A DNA stretch of 64,000 nucleotides from Brevibacterium permense (lineage in GTDB: Bacteria > Actinomycetota > Actinomycetes > Actinomycetales > Brevibacteriaceae): positions 1 to 64,000 of the forward strand of contig NZ_QYCP01000094.1 of the NCBI RefSeq assembly GCF_025506275.1, in the 5' to 3' direction. The number at the start of each line of letters is the position of its first letter. Positions within the stretch are counted from its first letter, which is position 1. This document shows positions 39,413 to 47,316 of the stretch, piece by piece. The notes beneath the pieces are model-generated. The model ran no database searches, was not told the origin of the DNA, and was given only the letters and a program-made list of their open reading frames with translations. Both the position numbers and the translations under genes were made by a program.

Positions 39413-40621
39413 TCAGCTCCGGACGTCGAACGTCAGCGGCAGGCTGATCGGTCCGGTGTTCCCCGAGTCCGGCAGCCAACTGTCGCCTCCGGGGCAGGCG
39501 AGATTGGTGATTGTGGCGGCCAGCAGCGGCAGAGCCTGGCTCATATCGGCTCTCGCGATGTAGTGGCCCAGGCAGTGATGGATCCCGCCGCCGAACGTGA
39601 AGTGGGGCTTTCTGTCCTCAGCCGTGATGTCGATATCGGGATCGGGATAGGCGCGTTCATCGGTACCGGAACTATGGGTGAACAGATGGACCGTTGTGCC
39701 GGCTTCGAAGTGCACGCCCTGGAAGTCGAAATCCTCGATGACTTCCCGGGTCACCCAACGCGTCGTCGGATTGACGCGCAGCACTTCTTCCAGCGCCTGC
39801 TTGGCCAGCTCGGGCCGCTGTGCGAGGCTCTCCCACTGATCGGGGTTCCGGATGAATGTCTGGATAGCCAGACCAAGCTGGTTGCGGGTGGTGTCCATCC
39901 CGCCGAAGAGCATGAGCACGAGGGCATTGCGAAGCTCGTCGGCGTCCAGCTTGTCTCCCGACTCACTGAAGTGGACGAGGCGAGACACGACATCCTGACC
40001 GGGCTCAGCCCGCCGTTCCTCGATGAGGTCTTCGACGAAGGCGTACAGCTCCCTCACCGCTTCATCGACTTCGTCGATCTTCTCCTTGACCTCGACCGAC
40101 AGCGCGTAGCCCACGGTGTTCGCACGGGAGGCGATGAATGGCCAGTGTTTGTGGTCGAGACCCATCATCGCGCACAGCGCACGCGTTGCGAACGGTTCGG
40201 CGAAGTCGCGCACGAAGTCGCATACGCCGTTGTCGACGAAGGCGGCGATGAGCTCTTCGGCGATCTCTGCGAATTCCGGTTCGAGCTTGCGCGCCATCGA
40301 CGGCGAGAACGCAGGGTTGAGGAGTCGGCGGATGCGGTGGTGCTCATCGCTCTCGAGGACGAGCAGATTCCGCCTCCACCATTCGTGGAACGCGCCCGAG
40401 AGGACGCCGTGATGATCGGGCCACCGCGCGCTGCCCTGTGAGAGCTTCTGATCCTTGAGGAGGGCGGCGACCTCGTCATAGCGCAGCACTGCGAAGCCGT
40501 AGTTGGTCTTGGCGATCCATGACTGCTCCCGTGCGTCTCTGACCTGTTCTGAGGCCATGGCGAACGCCGGGTCCGAGATGTCGAGATACGGAATCTCTGC
40601 TGTATCGACCGTGGTGGTCAT
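39413..40621 (-). CDS. Cytochrome P450
   Basis: A 402-residue soluble bacterial P450. The heme-thiolate motif is FGGGIHHCLGHYIARAD, with the axial Cys near residue 350. The K-helix ExxR is in ALEEVLRVNPTTRW, and the I-helix oxygen-activation motif is LMLFGGMDTTRNQLG (GGxDT in place of the common AGxDT). No membrane anchor is present. The ATG at 40621 is preceded by GGGAG. It is the first gene of the minus-strand unit; about 145 nt separate it from the GS-like gene. A flavoprotein reductase and a flavodoxin are encoded divergently within 2 kb and are its likely electron donors. The substrate is unknown; an N-containing compound is suggested by the neighbours. Confidence 0.95.
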   Translation of the reverse strand: MTTTVDTAEIPYLDISDPAFAMASEQVRDAREQSWIAKTNYGFAVLRYDEVAALLKDQKLSQGSARWPDHHGVLSGAFHEWWRRNLLVLESDEHHRIRRLLNPAFSPSMARKLEPEFAEIAEELIAAFVDNGVCDFVRDFAEPFATRALCAMMGLDHKHWPFIASRANTVGYALSVEVKEKIDEVDEAVRELYAFVEDLIEERRAEPGQDVVSRLVHFSESGDKLDADELRNALVLMLFGGMDTTRNQLGLAIQTFIRNPDQWESLAQRPELAKQALEEVLRVNPTTRWVTREVIEDFDFQGVHFEAGTTVHLFTHSSGTDERAYPDPDIDITAEDRKPHFTFGGGIHHCLGHYIARADMSQALPLLAATITNLACPGGDSWLPDSGNTGPISLPLTFDVRS

Positions 40622-40669
40622 CGTGTTCACACTCCCGCGAATCCTCGTTGATCTACGCCTGAACTAAAC

Positions 40670-40687
40670 ATTCATTTATGAATGAAT
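40670..40687. promoter_or_regulatory. Palindrome in the P450/reductase divergent promoter region
   Basis: ATTCATT (40670-40676) and AATGAAT (40681-40687) are separated by TATG. It lies about 50 nt upstream of the P450 start, a likely operator for the GntR regulator encoded nearby. It is adjacent to CTGAACTAAA, which recurs upstream of the APC permease. Confidence 0.6.
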
Positions 40688-41033
40688 GATCTTTATGAAT
40701 CAAATCACAGTCCCCGCGGTCCCGCAAGACCTCAACGGCAATTTCCAAACCCCGCCGGCAGACTCGACAGCACCGGCCAAAGCCCACGATCACTGATTTT
40801 CAGACCTACTTCGACGGCAAGGCCATGCCAGCCGGCAGAGAAGATCTGGCTGCGAGGGGTTGCCGAAACCACAGCGATCCGCAATGATTGAAAAACAGAT
40901 GTTATTGATTCCTGTTCCCGATCGCTGGCAGATGTCCCGAATCTAACGTCACTGACGGTTCCGGCGATCACGACGACTGGTGGACGATCACCGGAGTTCA
41001 ATGGAGAAATCGTCGACCGATGGAGGCCGAACA
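40688..41033. other. Divergent regulatory region of the P450 cluster
   Basis: About 345 nt without a gene, notably less GC-rich than its flanks. It should contain the promoter for the reductase-flavodoxin genes. AT-rich stretches occur around 40688-40710 and 40885-40920 (GATTGAAAAACAGATG). I cannot assign specific hexamers with confidence. Confidence 0.4.
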
Positions 41034-42374
41034 ATGAATGCCCAGACACCTCGACGCATCGCCGTCATAGGCAGCGGGCCGGGCGGCTGCTTCACAGCGC
41101 AAGCGCTGAGACGTCACTGGAAAGATGCAGAGATCACGATTTTCGATCGTCTCGCCGCACCCTACGGACTCATCCGCTATGGAGTTGCCGCCGACCACCA
41201 GCACACGAAGGCCGTGACCCGGCAGTTCGATCGCAACTTCGGCTCAGAGGACTTCCGCTTCGCCGGAAACGTCGAGGTCGGCCGCGACATCGACCTGGCC
41301 GAACTGCGCGACGCCTTCGACATCGTCGTCCTCGCCACGGGGCGCTGGCGCGATCGTGCGCTCACGGTTCCGGGATCGCATCTGGACGGAGTGCTCGTCG
41401 CCGGCGACATCGTCAATGCCCTCAACACGGTTCCCCGACCTAACCTGCCGATGCCTGACATCGGCGAACGAGTCGTGGTCGTGGGAGCAGGCAACGTCGC
41501 TCTCGATATGGTGCGGTTCCTCATCAAGACCGCGTCCGACTACGTCGACAGCGACATCAGCCCAGAGGCCCTCGATGCCTATTTGGCGCGCCCCGCACGC
41601 GAAATCACGGTGCTCAGCCGCTCGCCGATCGCTTCGGCCAAGGCCGATGTCGCCATGGTCCGCGAACTCGGCAGAATCCCCGGAGTCGCCTTCACGGTCG
41701 ACAATTCGTCCACGGCAGCCGAGGACAATACTCTCGGTCGTAAGCGAGAAGCGGCCTTCGCGGACCTCTCGGCCATCGTGCCCGAGCAGACTCGCGCGGA
41801 GGTCCACTTTGTCTTCGGTGCCACGCCGTCGCGCATCCGGGGCGGCGACCGTGTCGAGTCGGTCCACCTCGCAGAGGCGCCTGCCGGAGTGCCCGGCGTC
41901 ATCGAGGCCGATACTGTCATCTCGGCGATCGGCTTCGACGTCAATGCGCCCGGCCACTGGCACTATGCCGAAGAGTACGACTTCGCCCCGTCCGACGGAC
42001 CGGGCCGGCTCGAATGCGGTCTCTACCGCGCTGGCTGGCTCAAGCGAGGCCCGGTCGGAGCCATTCCTGCCAATCGCGCCGACGCGCATCAGGTCGCGAA
42101 GGAGATCATCGCCGACGTCGAGTCGGGCAGGTGCCCGATCGGAGTCGATCCCGGCGGATTCGAATCGCTTCCCGACGCGCTCCGCAGCCAGGCAGTGAGC
42201 TTCGCTGACTGGCAGAACGTCGATGCCGCGGAAGTGGCCAACGCCCAACCCTCGCGAGTCCGGACGAAGTTCCGCACTCATGCCGAGATGCTCGACACCG
42301 TCGCGGAACTCCGAGCGAACGGCACTGCCGCCGACACTCATACCGCCCCCTCACGACCTCTGGTGAAAGGATAG
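41034..42374 (+). CDS. FAD/NADP-dependent ferredoxin reductase (FprA/adrenodoxin reductase type)
   Basis: A 446-residue flavoprotein that passes electrons from NADPH to a small carrier. The FAD dinucleotide fold VIGSGPGGCFTAQALRR is at the N-terminus, then APYGLIRYGVAADHQHTKAV, the NADPH fold VVVGAGNVALDMVRFL, and near the C-terminus RGPVGAIPANRADAHQVAKE, the equivalent of the FprA motif. The ATG at 41034 has GGAGG 7 nt upstream. Two nucleotides separate it from the flavodoxin gene, so the two are cotranscribed. It most likely reduces that flavodoxin for the divergently encoded P450. Confidence 0.94.
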   Translation: MNAQTPRRIAVIGSGPGGCFTAQALRRHWKDAEITIFDRLAAPYGLIRYGVAADHQHTKAVTRQFDRNFGSEDFRFAGNVEVGRDIDLAELRDAFDIVVLATGRWRDRALTVPGSHLDGVLVAGDIVNALNTVPRPNLPMPDIGERVVVVGAGNVALDMVRFLIKTASDYVDSDISPEALDAYLARPAREITVLSRSPIASAKADVAMVRELGRIPGVAFTVDNSSTAAEDNTLGRKREAAFADLSAIVPEQTRAEVHFVFGATPSRIRGGDRVESVHLAEAPAGVPGVIEADTVISAIGFDVNAPGHWHYAEEYDFAPSDGPGRLECGLYRAGWLKRGPVGAIPANRADAHQVAKEIIADVESGRCPIGVDPGGFESLPDALRSQAVSFADWQNVDAAEVANAQPSRVRTKFRTHAEMLDTVAELRANGTAADTHTAPSRPLVKG

Positions 42375-42376
42375 TC

Positions 42377-42829
42377 ATGAACATCGTCGTCCTCTATGGA
42401 ACCGAGTCGGGAAACTCCGAGCTCATCGCTCAGGACCTCTCCGACAAGATCAATGCGGACGGACAGTCCGCCGAAGTATTCGACCTGCAGGACTTCGAAC
42501 CGGAGTCCATCACGGCAGAGAACTTCTACATCATCGTGTGCTCAACACACGGCGACGGCGAGCTGCCCAACACCGCCCAGGACTTCTTCGCGAAGTTCTC
42601 CGATTTCGAGGGCGATCTCACCGGCGTCCGATATGCGATGTTCGGTCTCGGTGACAGCTTCTACGAAGAGACTTACTCACAGGGCAGCGAGCATATCGAT
42701 CGCCGCTTCACCGAACTCGGTGCAGAACGAGTCGGTGAGTACGGCCGCCACGACGCGTCTTCCTGGGATCTGCCGAGCGATGTCGCGCTCGAGTGGCTGC
42801 CCTCGGTCGTCTCCGCCGCGCACGCCTGA
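42377..42829 (+). CDS. Short-chain flavodoxin (MioC/diflavin-reductase FMN-domain type)
   Basis: A 150-residue FMN protein. The phosphate-binding loop is VLYGTESGNSELIA; the FMN-ring loops are STHGDGELPNTAQDFF and FGLGDSFYEETYSQGSE. The sequence resembles MioC and the FMN domains of cytochrome P450 reductases more than classical flavodoxins. The ATG follows GAAAGGA and lies 2 nt after the reductase stop. Flavodoxin-driven bacterial P450s are known (P450cin with cindoxin), so it is the expected electron carrier between the reductase and the P450. Confidence 0.94.
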   Translation: MNIVVLYGTESGNSELIAQDLSDKINADGQSAEVFDLQDFEPESITAENFYIIVCSTHGDGELPNTAQDFFAKFSDFEGDLTGVRYAMFGLGDSFYEETYSQGSEHIDRRFTELGAERVGEYGRHDASSWDLPSDVALEWLPSVVSAAHA

Positions 42830-42935
42830 GCGCTCGGCCGCCCCGCTCCTGGAGCAATCGCCGAAGCCGCCGGGCTGGTTCCGTCCAGACGGTAGGATCG
42901 AGCCAAGCGATGCGACCTCAGGAGGTGCAGGACTG

Positions 42936-43700
42936 TTGAGCCAGGCATTCAGGTACGTGCTTGCTTCTCACGGATCGAGCGGACCATTCGGCTACGGCGA
43001 CGCCCTTGCCGATCAGATCGTGTCTGCGATCTCTCTGGGATCGATCTCTGTCGGCGAGCGCCTGCCTGCCGAGGTCGAGCTGGCCGCGGAATTCAATGTC
43101 GCCGTAGCGACGCTGCGCAAGAGTCTTGCGCTGCTGCGAGACAAAGGCATCGTCGAAACCCGTCGGGGTCGAGGCGGCGGGACCTTTATCGTCAAAGTCC
43201 CCTTCCCCTCCGACGAACAGATCAGCACCTATCTCGCCAGTCTGTCCATCGTGGCCTACCGCGACTACGGCGATGAGCACACCGCCGTCGCCACCGGAAT
43301 CGTCCGTCTGGCCTGTCAGCGCGCTCATTCCCAAGCCGTCGGCGAACTCCGCCATGCCGCGCAGAGACTCGAGGACGCGACGACGCTGGCTGAATGCTCC
43401 GCCGCTGATTCCCGCTTCCACACACAGCTGGGGGTCGTCTCACAATCACCAAGGCTGCTGCGCGCATCCATGCGCCTGCAGAGCGAGATCCTGGCCCTGA
43501 AATGGTCTCCTGCCGGAGCAGCTGCACAGAAGCACGAGGTCCTCGCCGACAATGCCGAGATCATCGAAGCTGTCGCCGCTCAGGACATCGACCGGGCCGA
43601 GCGTGCGGTCGAAGCGAATATCAGGAAGACTGTCTACAGTCTCATCGACGTCAAGCTGACCATCGAGTCGCACGACGCGAACCAGGCGACGGTGCAGTAA
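42936..43700 (+). CDS. GntR family transcriptional regulator (FadR/FCD subfamily)
   Basis: A 254-residue regulator. The winged HTH, about residues 20-85, contains DQIVSAISLGSISVGERLPA, EVELAAEFNVAVATLRKSLA and RGRGGGTFIVK. The C-terminal all-helical domain has the FCD-like histidine/acid pattern (CSAADSRFHTQLGVVSQS), so a small organic acid or amino-compound ligand bound with a metal is likely. I chose the TTG at 42936, with AGGAGG about 10 nt upstream; the longer frame lies inside the flavodoxin gene. It is the probable regulator of the P450 cluster. The stop is 11 nt before the Cache-domain gene. Confidence 0.9.
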   Translation: MSQAFRYVLASHGSSGPFGYGDALADQIVSAISLGSISVGERLPAEVELAAEFNVAVATLRKSLALLRDKGIVETRRGRGGGTFIVKVPFPSDEQISTYLASLSIVAYRDYGDEHTAVATGIVRLACQRAHSQAVGELRHAAQRLEDATTLAECSAADSRFHTQLGVVSQSPRLLRASMRLQSEILALKWSPAGAAAQKHEVLADNAEIIEAVAAQDIDRAERAVEANIRKTVYSLIDVKLTIESHDANQATVQ

Positions 43701-43711
43701 GGAGGAGCGAC

Positions 43712-44428
43712 ATGACCGATTCATCGGTGCGTGGCGTTGTGCAGAAACTCTCTGCGTGGGCAGACGGACTGTTCGCCGATCTGGAGGAGCTCGAACGGAC
43801 GCTCAGCACTCATCTCACAGCTGACTTCGCCGGGGAGCCTCCGTTCGAAGTCGGCCGGACTGCTCGTGCCGGTCTAGGAGCGGCTGTCTCTGATTTCCTC
43901 AGCGCACATCCCGGATTCGATGGAGCTGGACTCATCTTCAAGCTCGACCTGCTCGAACCGTCGACCGCCCGCCTGGAGTGGTGGATCACCGACGGTGACG
44001 ACGTCGCACGAAGGGACTTCATCCTCGATCGCAGCTCGGACCGCTTCTACGACTACGAGTACCTCGAGTGGTTCGAAGGCGGTTTCAACGCCGGGAGCCG
44101 GACTTTGGCCGGCCCCTACATCGACCACCTCGGGGTTGATGACTACATTCTCACTCTCACCGTGCCGTGCCATGTCAACGACCGCAGAGTCGGCGTCGCC
44201 GGCATGGACATTCTCATGAATGACGTCGAAGCGCAGCTGCTTCGGATACTCGCTCCGCTCGGGCATGGCGCAGCTCTGCTCAGCCGGCACAATCAGGTCC
44301 TCGTCGGAAACTCGGGAGAGCTGAGCACCGGTGTGCGCATCGCTGTGATGCCGCCGGGATACTCACGCGTGCCTCTCGACGTGAGCGGTGTGGACCTCAG
44401 CCTGCTCCACCACGATGGCGAAAGCTGA
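43712..44428 (+). CDS. Soluble stand-alone Cache-domain protein
   Basis: A 238-residue protein with the pattern of a Cache ligand-binding domain: a long N-terminal helix (LSAWADGLFADLEELERTLS), then FYDYEYLEWFEGG (residues 112-124), AGPYIDHLGVDDYILTLTVP (133-152) and the GMDI strand (164-167). Cache domains normally lie outside the cell between two membrane helices of a receptor; here there is no signal peptide, no membrane segment and no output domain. At the position where amino-acid-binding Cache domains have RxWY this protein has LEWF, so a carboxylate-binding Arg is absent. Ribosome binding site AAGGAGGAG lies 6 nt upstream. It directly follows the GntR gene, suggesting that it supplies or modulates an inducer signal. 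Confidence 0.78.
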   Translation: MTDSSVRGVVQKLSAWADGLFADLEELERTLSTHLTADFAGEPPFEVGRTARAGLGAAVSDFLSAHPGFDGAGLIFKLDLLEPSTARLEWWITDGDDVARRDFILDRSSDRFYDYEYLEWFEGGFNAGSRTLAGPYIDHLGVDDYILTLTVPCHVNDRRVGVAGMDILMNDVEAQLLRILAPLGHGAALLSRHNQVLVGNSGELSTGVRIAVMPPGYSRVPLDVSGVDLSLLHHDGES

Positions 44429-44446
44429 GTCGGCGAAAGCTGAGTC
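44417..44446 (+). repeat. Exact 15-nt tandem duplication spanning a stop codon
   Basis: GGCGAAAGCTGAGTC occurs at 44417-44431 and again at 44432-44446. The first copy contains the last codons and stop of the Cache gene. Confidence 0.9.
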
Positions 44447-44472
44447 GAACAGCCGGCGGCACCTCGACCACC

Positions 44473-44508
44473 AGAGCGGCTCCTGTCGATATCGACAGGA
44501 GCCGCTCT
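44473..44508. terminator. Bidirectional terminator
   Basis: A perfect 36-bp palindrome: AGAGCGGCTCCTGTCGAT (44473-44490) followed by its exact complement. It lies between the convergent Cache-domain and permease genes and can fold on either strand; the flanks have short T-containing stretches but no long U tract. Confidence 0.88.
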
Positions 44509-44551
44509 CATTCATCTGCGAGACGATGGTGCCGCCCAGCAGAACCCAGGA

Positions 44552-46048
44552 TCAGTCGAGCTTCGTCAGTTCGGGCACAGCATGAGCGAACTGCGTGGCA
44601 TCTCCGCCTTCTCGCCCACGGCGCTCGGGGTGGGAAGTGAACAGATACAGTGCACCGATACCGACGACGGCCAACGACATGAGCCCCACAATCCAAGCGT
44701 CGTACCAAGGCACATCCGGCACCGGCCACACGACGATGACCATGGCGAAGACCTGATAGACCAACGCTGAGATCGAGATCAGCCATCCCCACTTGCCCAT
44801 GGTGAACTCGCCGCTGGGCTTCCAGCCCTTCACTCGTGCCCTGATGGAGGCGAACACCACCGAGGCGAAGGCCAGGTAGATGCCGAAGGAGGCGAAGGAG
44901 ATGATGGCCAGCAGGGCATTCTCGCTCAGCAGGGAGATGAGGATGACGGCCGACGGGATCGCACCGGCCACTATGAGTGCGTACGGAGGAACCGCACGAG
45001 TCCGACTGAACTTCGCGAGCAGATGTGAGAACGGAAGCTGGTTGTCCCGCCCCATCGAGTACATCAGACGGGATGCGGCAGCCTGCAGTGAGATCGTGCA
45101 GGACAGGAACGACACGAGGACGACCGCCATCACCAGTTTGAAGCCGACCGGGCCGAAGGCTTCCATGAAGATGACGGTGATCGGATCCGGAATCGTTCCG
45201 TTGATGATGTCTTCGAAGCTGCCGACGGCCAGGATCAGGCCGAGGGCGATGAACATCGAGGCGAGACCGCCGACGTAGATCGTCATCCGCATAGCTTTGG
45301 GGATGACTCGACCAGGGTTGCGCACCTCTTCCGCTACGTCGCCATTGGCTTCGAACCCGTAGTAGAGGTAGATACCCATGATCGCAGCGCCGATGAAAGC
45401 GAGCGCGAACGGCGTCTGATCCTGCAGATCTGCCGGGCGGAAGTCCTGGAACAGTACCGACAGGTCATGCTTGCGCACCGTGAACAGCAGCCAGACGCCG
45501 ATCGCAGCCGTCGCGAAGATCTCGACGACGAATCCGACGAAGGCGACGTTGGCCAGGAACTTCGTCCCGCACAGGTTGGCGATGGTGGCGAGGAAGATGA
45601 TGAACAGCGCCAACAGGACGTTGGCGATCGGTGACATCTCGATGCCCAGGAGCGCGCCGAGGAAGGGTCCGGCACCGTAGGCGACAGAAGCGATGGTGAC
45701 GTTGATGGCGATCATGTAGATCCAGCCGCTCATCCACCCCCACTTCTTTCCCCACAGATGTTTGTTCCAGGGGTAGATTCCTCCGGCGATCGGGAACTGG
45801 GAGACCACCTCGCCGAAGACAGTCGCGACGAGGAGCTGCCCGGCTCCGGCGAGGATGAGCATCCAGAATGCCGGAGGCCCTGCCAGCGCCATCGACGCGG
45901 CAAAGGTCGCATACACGCCGACGACTGGGGACAGATAGGTGAATCCGAGGGCGAGGTTGCCCCAGAAGCCCATATCCCGTTTGAAATCTCCGCCCTCGTC
46001 GTGAGCAGTGCTGCCCGCAACGGAGTTGAGTGATGAGTGAGTGTCCAT
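44552..46048 (-). CDS. APC superfamily amino acid/amine permease
   Basis: A 498-residue transporter with about 12 helices. The N-terminus reads GFWGNLALGFTYLSPVVGVY, followed by the APC helix 1 break region and PIAGGIYPWNKHLWG. The cytoplasmic loop GFEANGDVAEEVRNPGRVIPKAM is typical of the family's amino acid/choline transporter (ACT) branch. Members import amino acids, GABA, choline or amines by proton or solute exchange. The ATG at 46048 has GGGAG and AAGGA upstream. It ends at the bidirectional terminator. Its promoter shares a motif with that of the P450 gene, so it probably imports the cluster's substrate. Confidence 0.9.
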   Translation of the reverse strand: MDTHSSLNSVAGSTAHDEGGDFKRDMGFWGNLALGFTYLSPVVGVYATFAASMALAGPPAFWMLILAGAGQLLVATVFGEVVSQFPIAGGIYPWNKHLWGKKWGWMSGWIYMIAINVTIASVAYGAGPFLGALLGIEMSPIANVLLALFIIFLATIANLCGTKFLANVAFVGFVVEIFATAAIGVWLLFTVRKHDLSVLFQDFRPADLQDQTPFALAFIGAAIMGIYLYYGFEANGDVAEEVRNPGRVIPKAMRMTIYVGGLASMFIALGLILAVGSFEDIINGTIPDPITVIFMEAFGPVGFKLVMAVVLVSFLSCTISLQAAASRLMYSMGRDNQLPFSHLLAKFSRTRAVPPYALIVAGAIPSAVILISLLSENALLAIISFASFGIYLAFASVVFASIRARVKGWKPSGEFTMGKWGWLISISALVYQVFAMVIVVWPVPDVPWYDAWIVGLMSLAVVGIGALYLFTSHPERRGREGGDATQFAHAVPELTKLD

Positions 46049-46181
46049 GCTCCCGATTCCTTCTTTGGAGTCGAAGCTCGCCTTGTGCTGCGCCTTCGGT
46101 CCGACAACGGTCTGCTCGAACCACGTAGAGGACGTGGACGGTCCCGGCGGAAACGAAGTGTTGGCACGGCAAGGTTCGCTG

Positions 46182-46238
46182 AACTAAAACCTATGTATAT
46201 GTTTCTTTAAATGGTCCGGAATCCAAATGGACCGGACC
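46182..46238. promoter_or_regulatory. Upstream control region of the APC permease
   Basis: GCTGAACTAAAA (about 46180-46191) resembles the CTGAACTAAAC found 40 nt upstream of the P450 gene. Next to it GGTCCGG (46213-46219) and CCGGACC (46232-46238) form an inverted repeat with a 12-nt spacer. The surrounding sequence is AT-rich and likely holds the promoter. Confidence 0.5.
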
Positions 46239-46560
46239 ACAAGCCGATGCATTGCGCCCCGAAAAGCCTGAAGTTGAACGTCTCCCCCTTGAAAAGTCAC
46301 GGCTTCGAGGTTTCTATGAAGAGGCAGTACTTCGGTGTTCTGCCCTGCGGGTCATCAAAATACTATCAATTCTAGATGTTTAAGCAAGGGATTCTCGGCA
46401 ACAGTTGTGACACAAGTCTCCACGACTCCGGTCAACCGCACATTCGGCACGGACCGCCGATTTCATCTCCACCGGACCACCCCAGCCACCGCACAGGCAG
46501 ACCTCACCCACGGACAGCCGTCCCCGCCACCAGCAGATCAGCAGCACACAGCCAGAAGCC
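46239..46560. other. Intergenic region between permease promoter and siderophore ATPase
   Basis: No supported gene or RNA. The first half (to about 46400) is less GC-rich than average, the second half is Pro/His/Thr-codon-like GC sequence without a ribosome binding site. No clear terminator for the siderophore operon is visible here. Confidence 0.35.
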
Positions 46561-47316
46561 TCAGAAGTACACCGCCAAGGGGCCGCGGGGGCCGTCGATG
46601 ACGTCGACGGGGGTGTCGAACACCCTGGACAGCACCTCGCCGGTCATGATCTCTTCGGGCGCACCGAATTCGATGACGGCGCCGTCTTTGACCGCGCATA
46701 TGTGGTCGGCGTAGTGACCGGCGAAGTTGATGTCGTGGAGGACGATGACGATGGTCCTCCCCATCTCGGCGGCGGCCCGGCGCAGGTGCTGCATCATCTG
46801 CACCGATCGCTTCATATCGAGGTTGTTCAACGGCTCATCAAGCAGCACGTAGTCGGTGTCCTGTGCCAACACCATCGCCACGTAGGCGCGCTGCCGCTGC
46901 CCACCGGAGAGCTCGTCGAGGAATCGATTCTCCAATTCACCGAGCTCGAGGAAGTCGATCGACTGCGAGATCATCTCCTCATCGGCGGCCGTCAGTCTCC
47001 CCTTCGAATGCGGGAAGCGACCGAAGCCGACGAGCTGGCGGATCGTCAGACGAGTGATGAAGTGATTCTCCTGCCGCAGGATGGACACGATCTTCGCGAG
47101 ATCCTTCGACTTCGTCGAGCTGACGTCATAACCGGCCACCGAGATCGCGCCGGAATCCATTCCGAGCAGCCGCCCGATCATCGTCAGCAGAGTCGACTTT
47201 CCGGCACCGTTCGGCCCGACCAGGGCGGTGACTCCTCCGGCCGGGATCTGCAGATCGACGGGCCCGATCGAGACTTCGTCGTCGTAGGATTTGCGGACCG
47301 ATTCGAGCGTGATCAC
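46561..47316 (-). CDS. Iron-siderophore ABC transporter ATP-binding protein
   Basis: A 251-residue ATPase of the FepC/FhuC type, driving ferric-siderophore uptake. Walker A is LVGPNGAGKSTLLTMIGRLL, the signature ELSGGQRQRAYVAMVLAQ, Walker B YVLLDEPLNNLD and the switch histidine VIVLHDINFAGHYAD. The family hallmark QENHFITRLTIRQLVGFGRFPHSKGR is present. The GTG start overlaps the permease stop (GTGA). It is the last gene of the four-gene operon binding protein-permease-permease-ATPase. Confidence 0.95.
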   Translation of the reverse strand: MITLESVRKSYDDEVSIGPVDLQIPAGGVTALVGPNGAGKSTLLTMIGRLLGMDSGAISVAGYDVSSTKSKDLAKIVSILRQENHFITRLTIRQLVGFGRFPHSKGRLTAADEEMISQSIDFLELGELENRFLDELSGGQRQRAYVAMVLAQDTDYVLLDEPLNNLDMKRSVQMMQHLRRAAAEMGRTIVIVLHDINFAGHYADHICAVKDGAVIEFGAPEEIMTGEVLSRVFDTPVDVIDGPRGPLAVYF

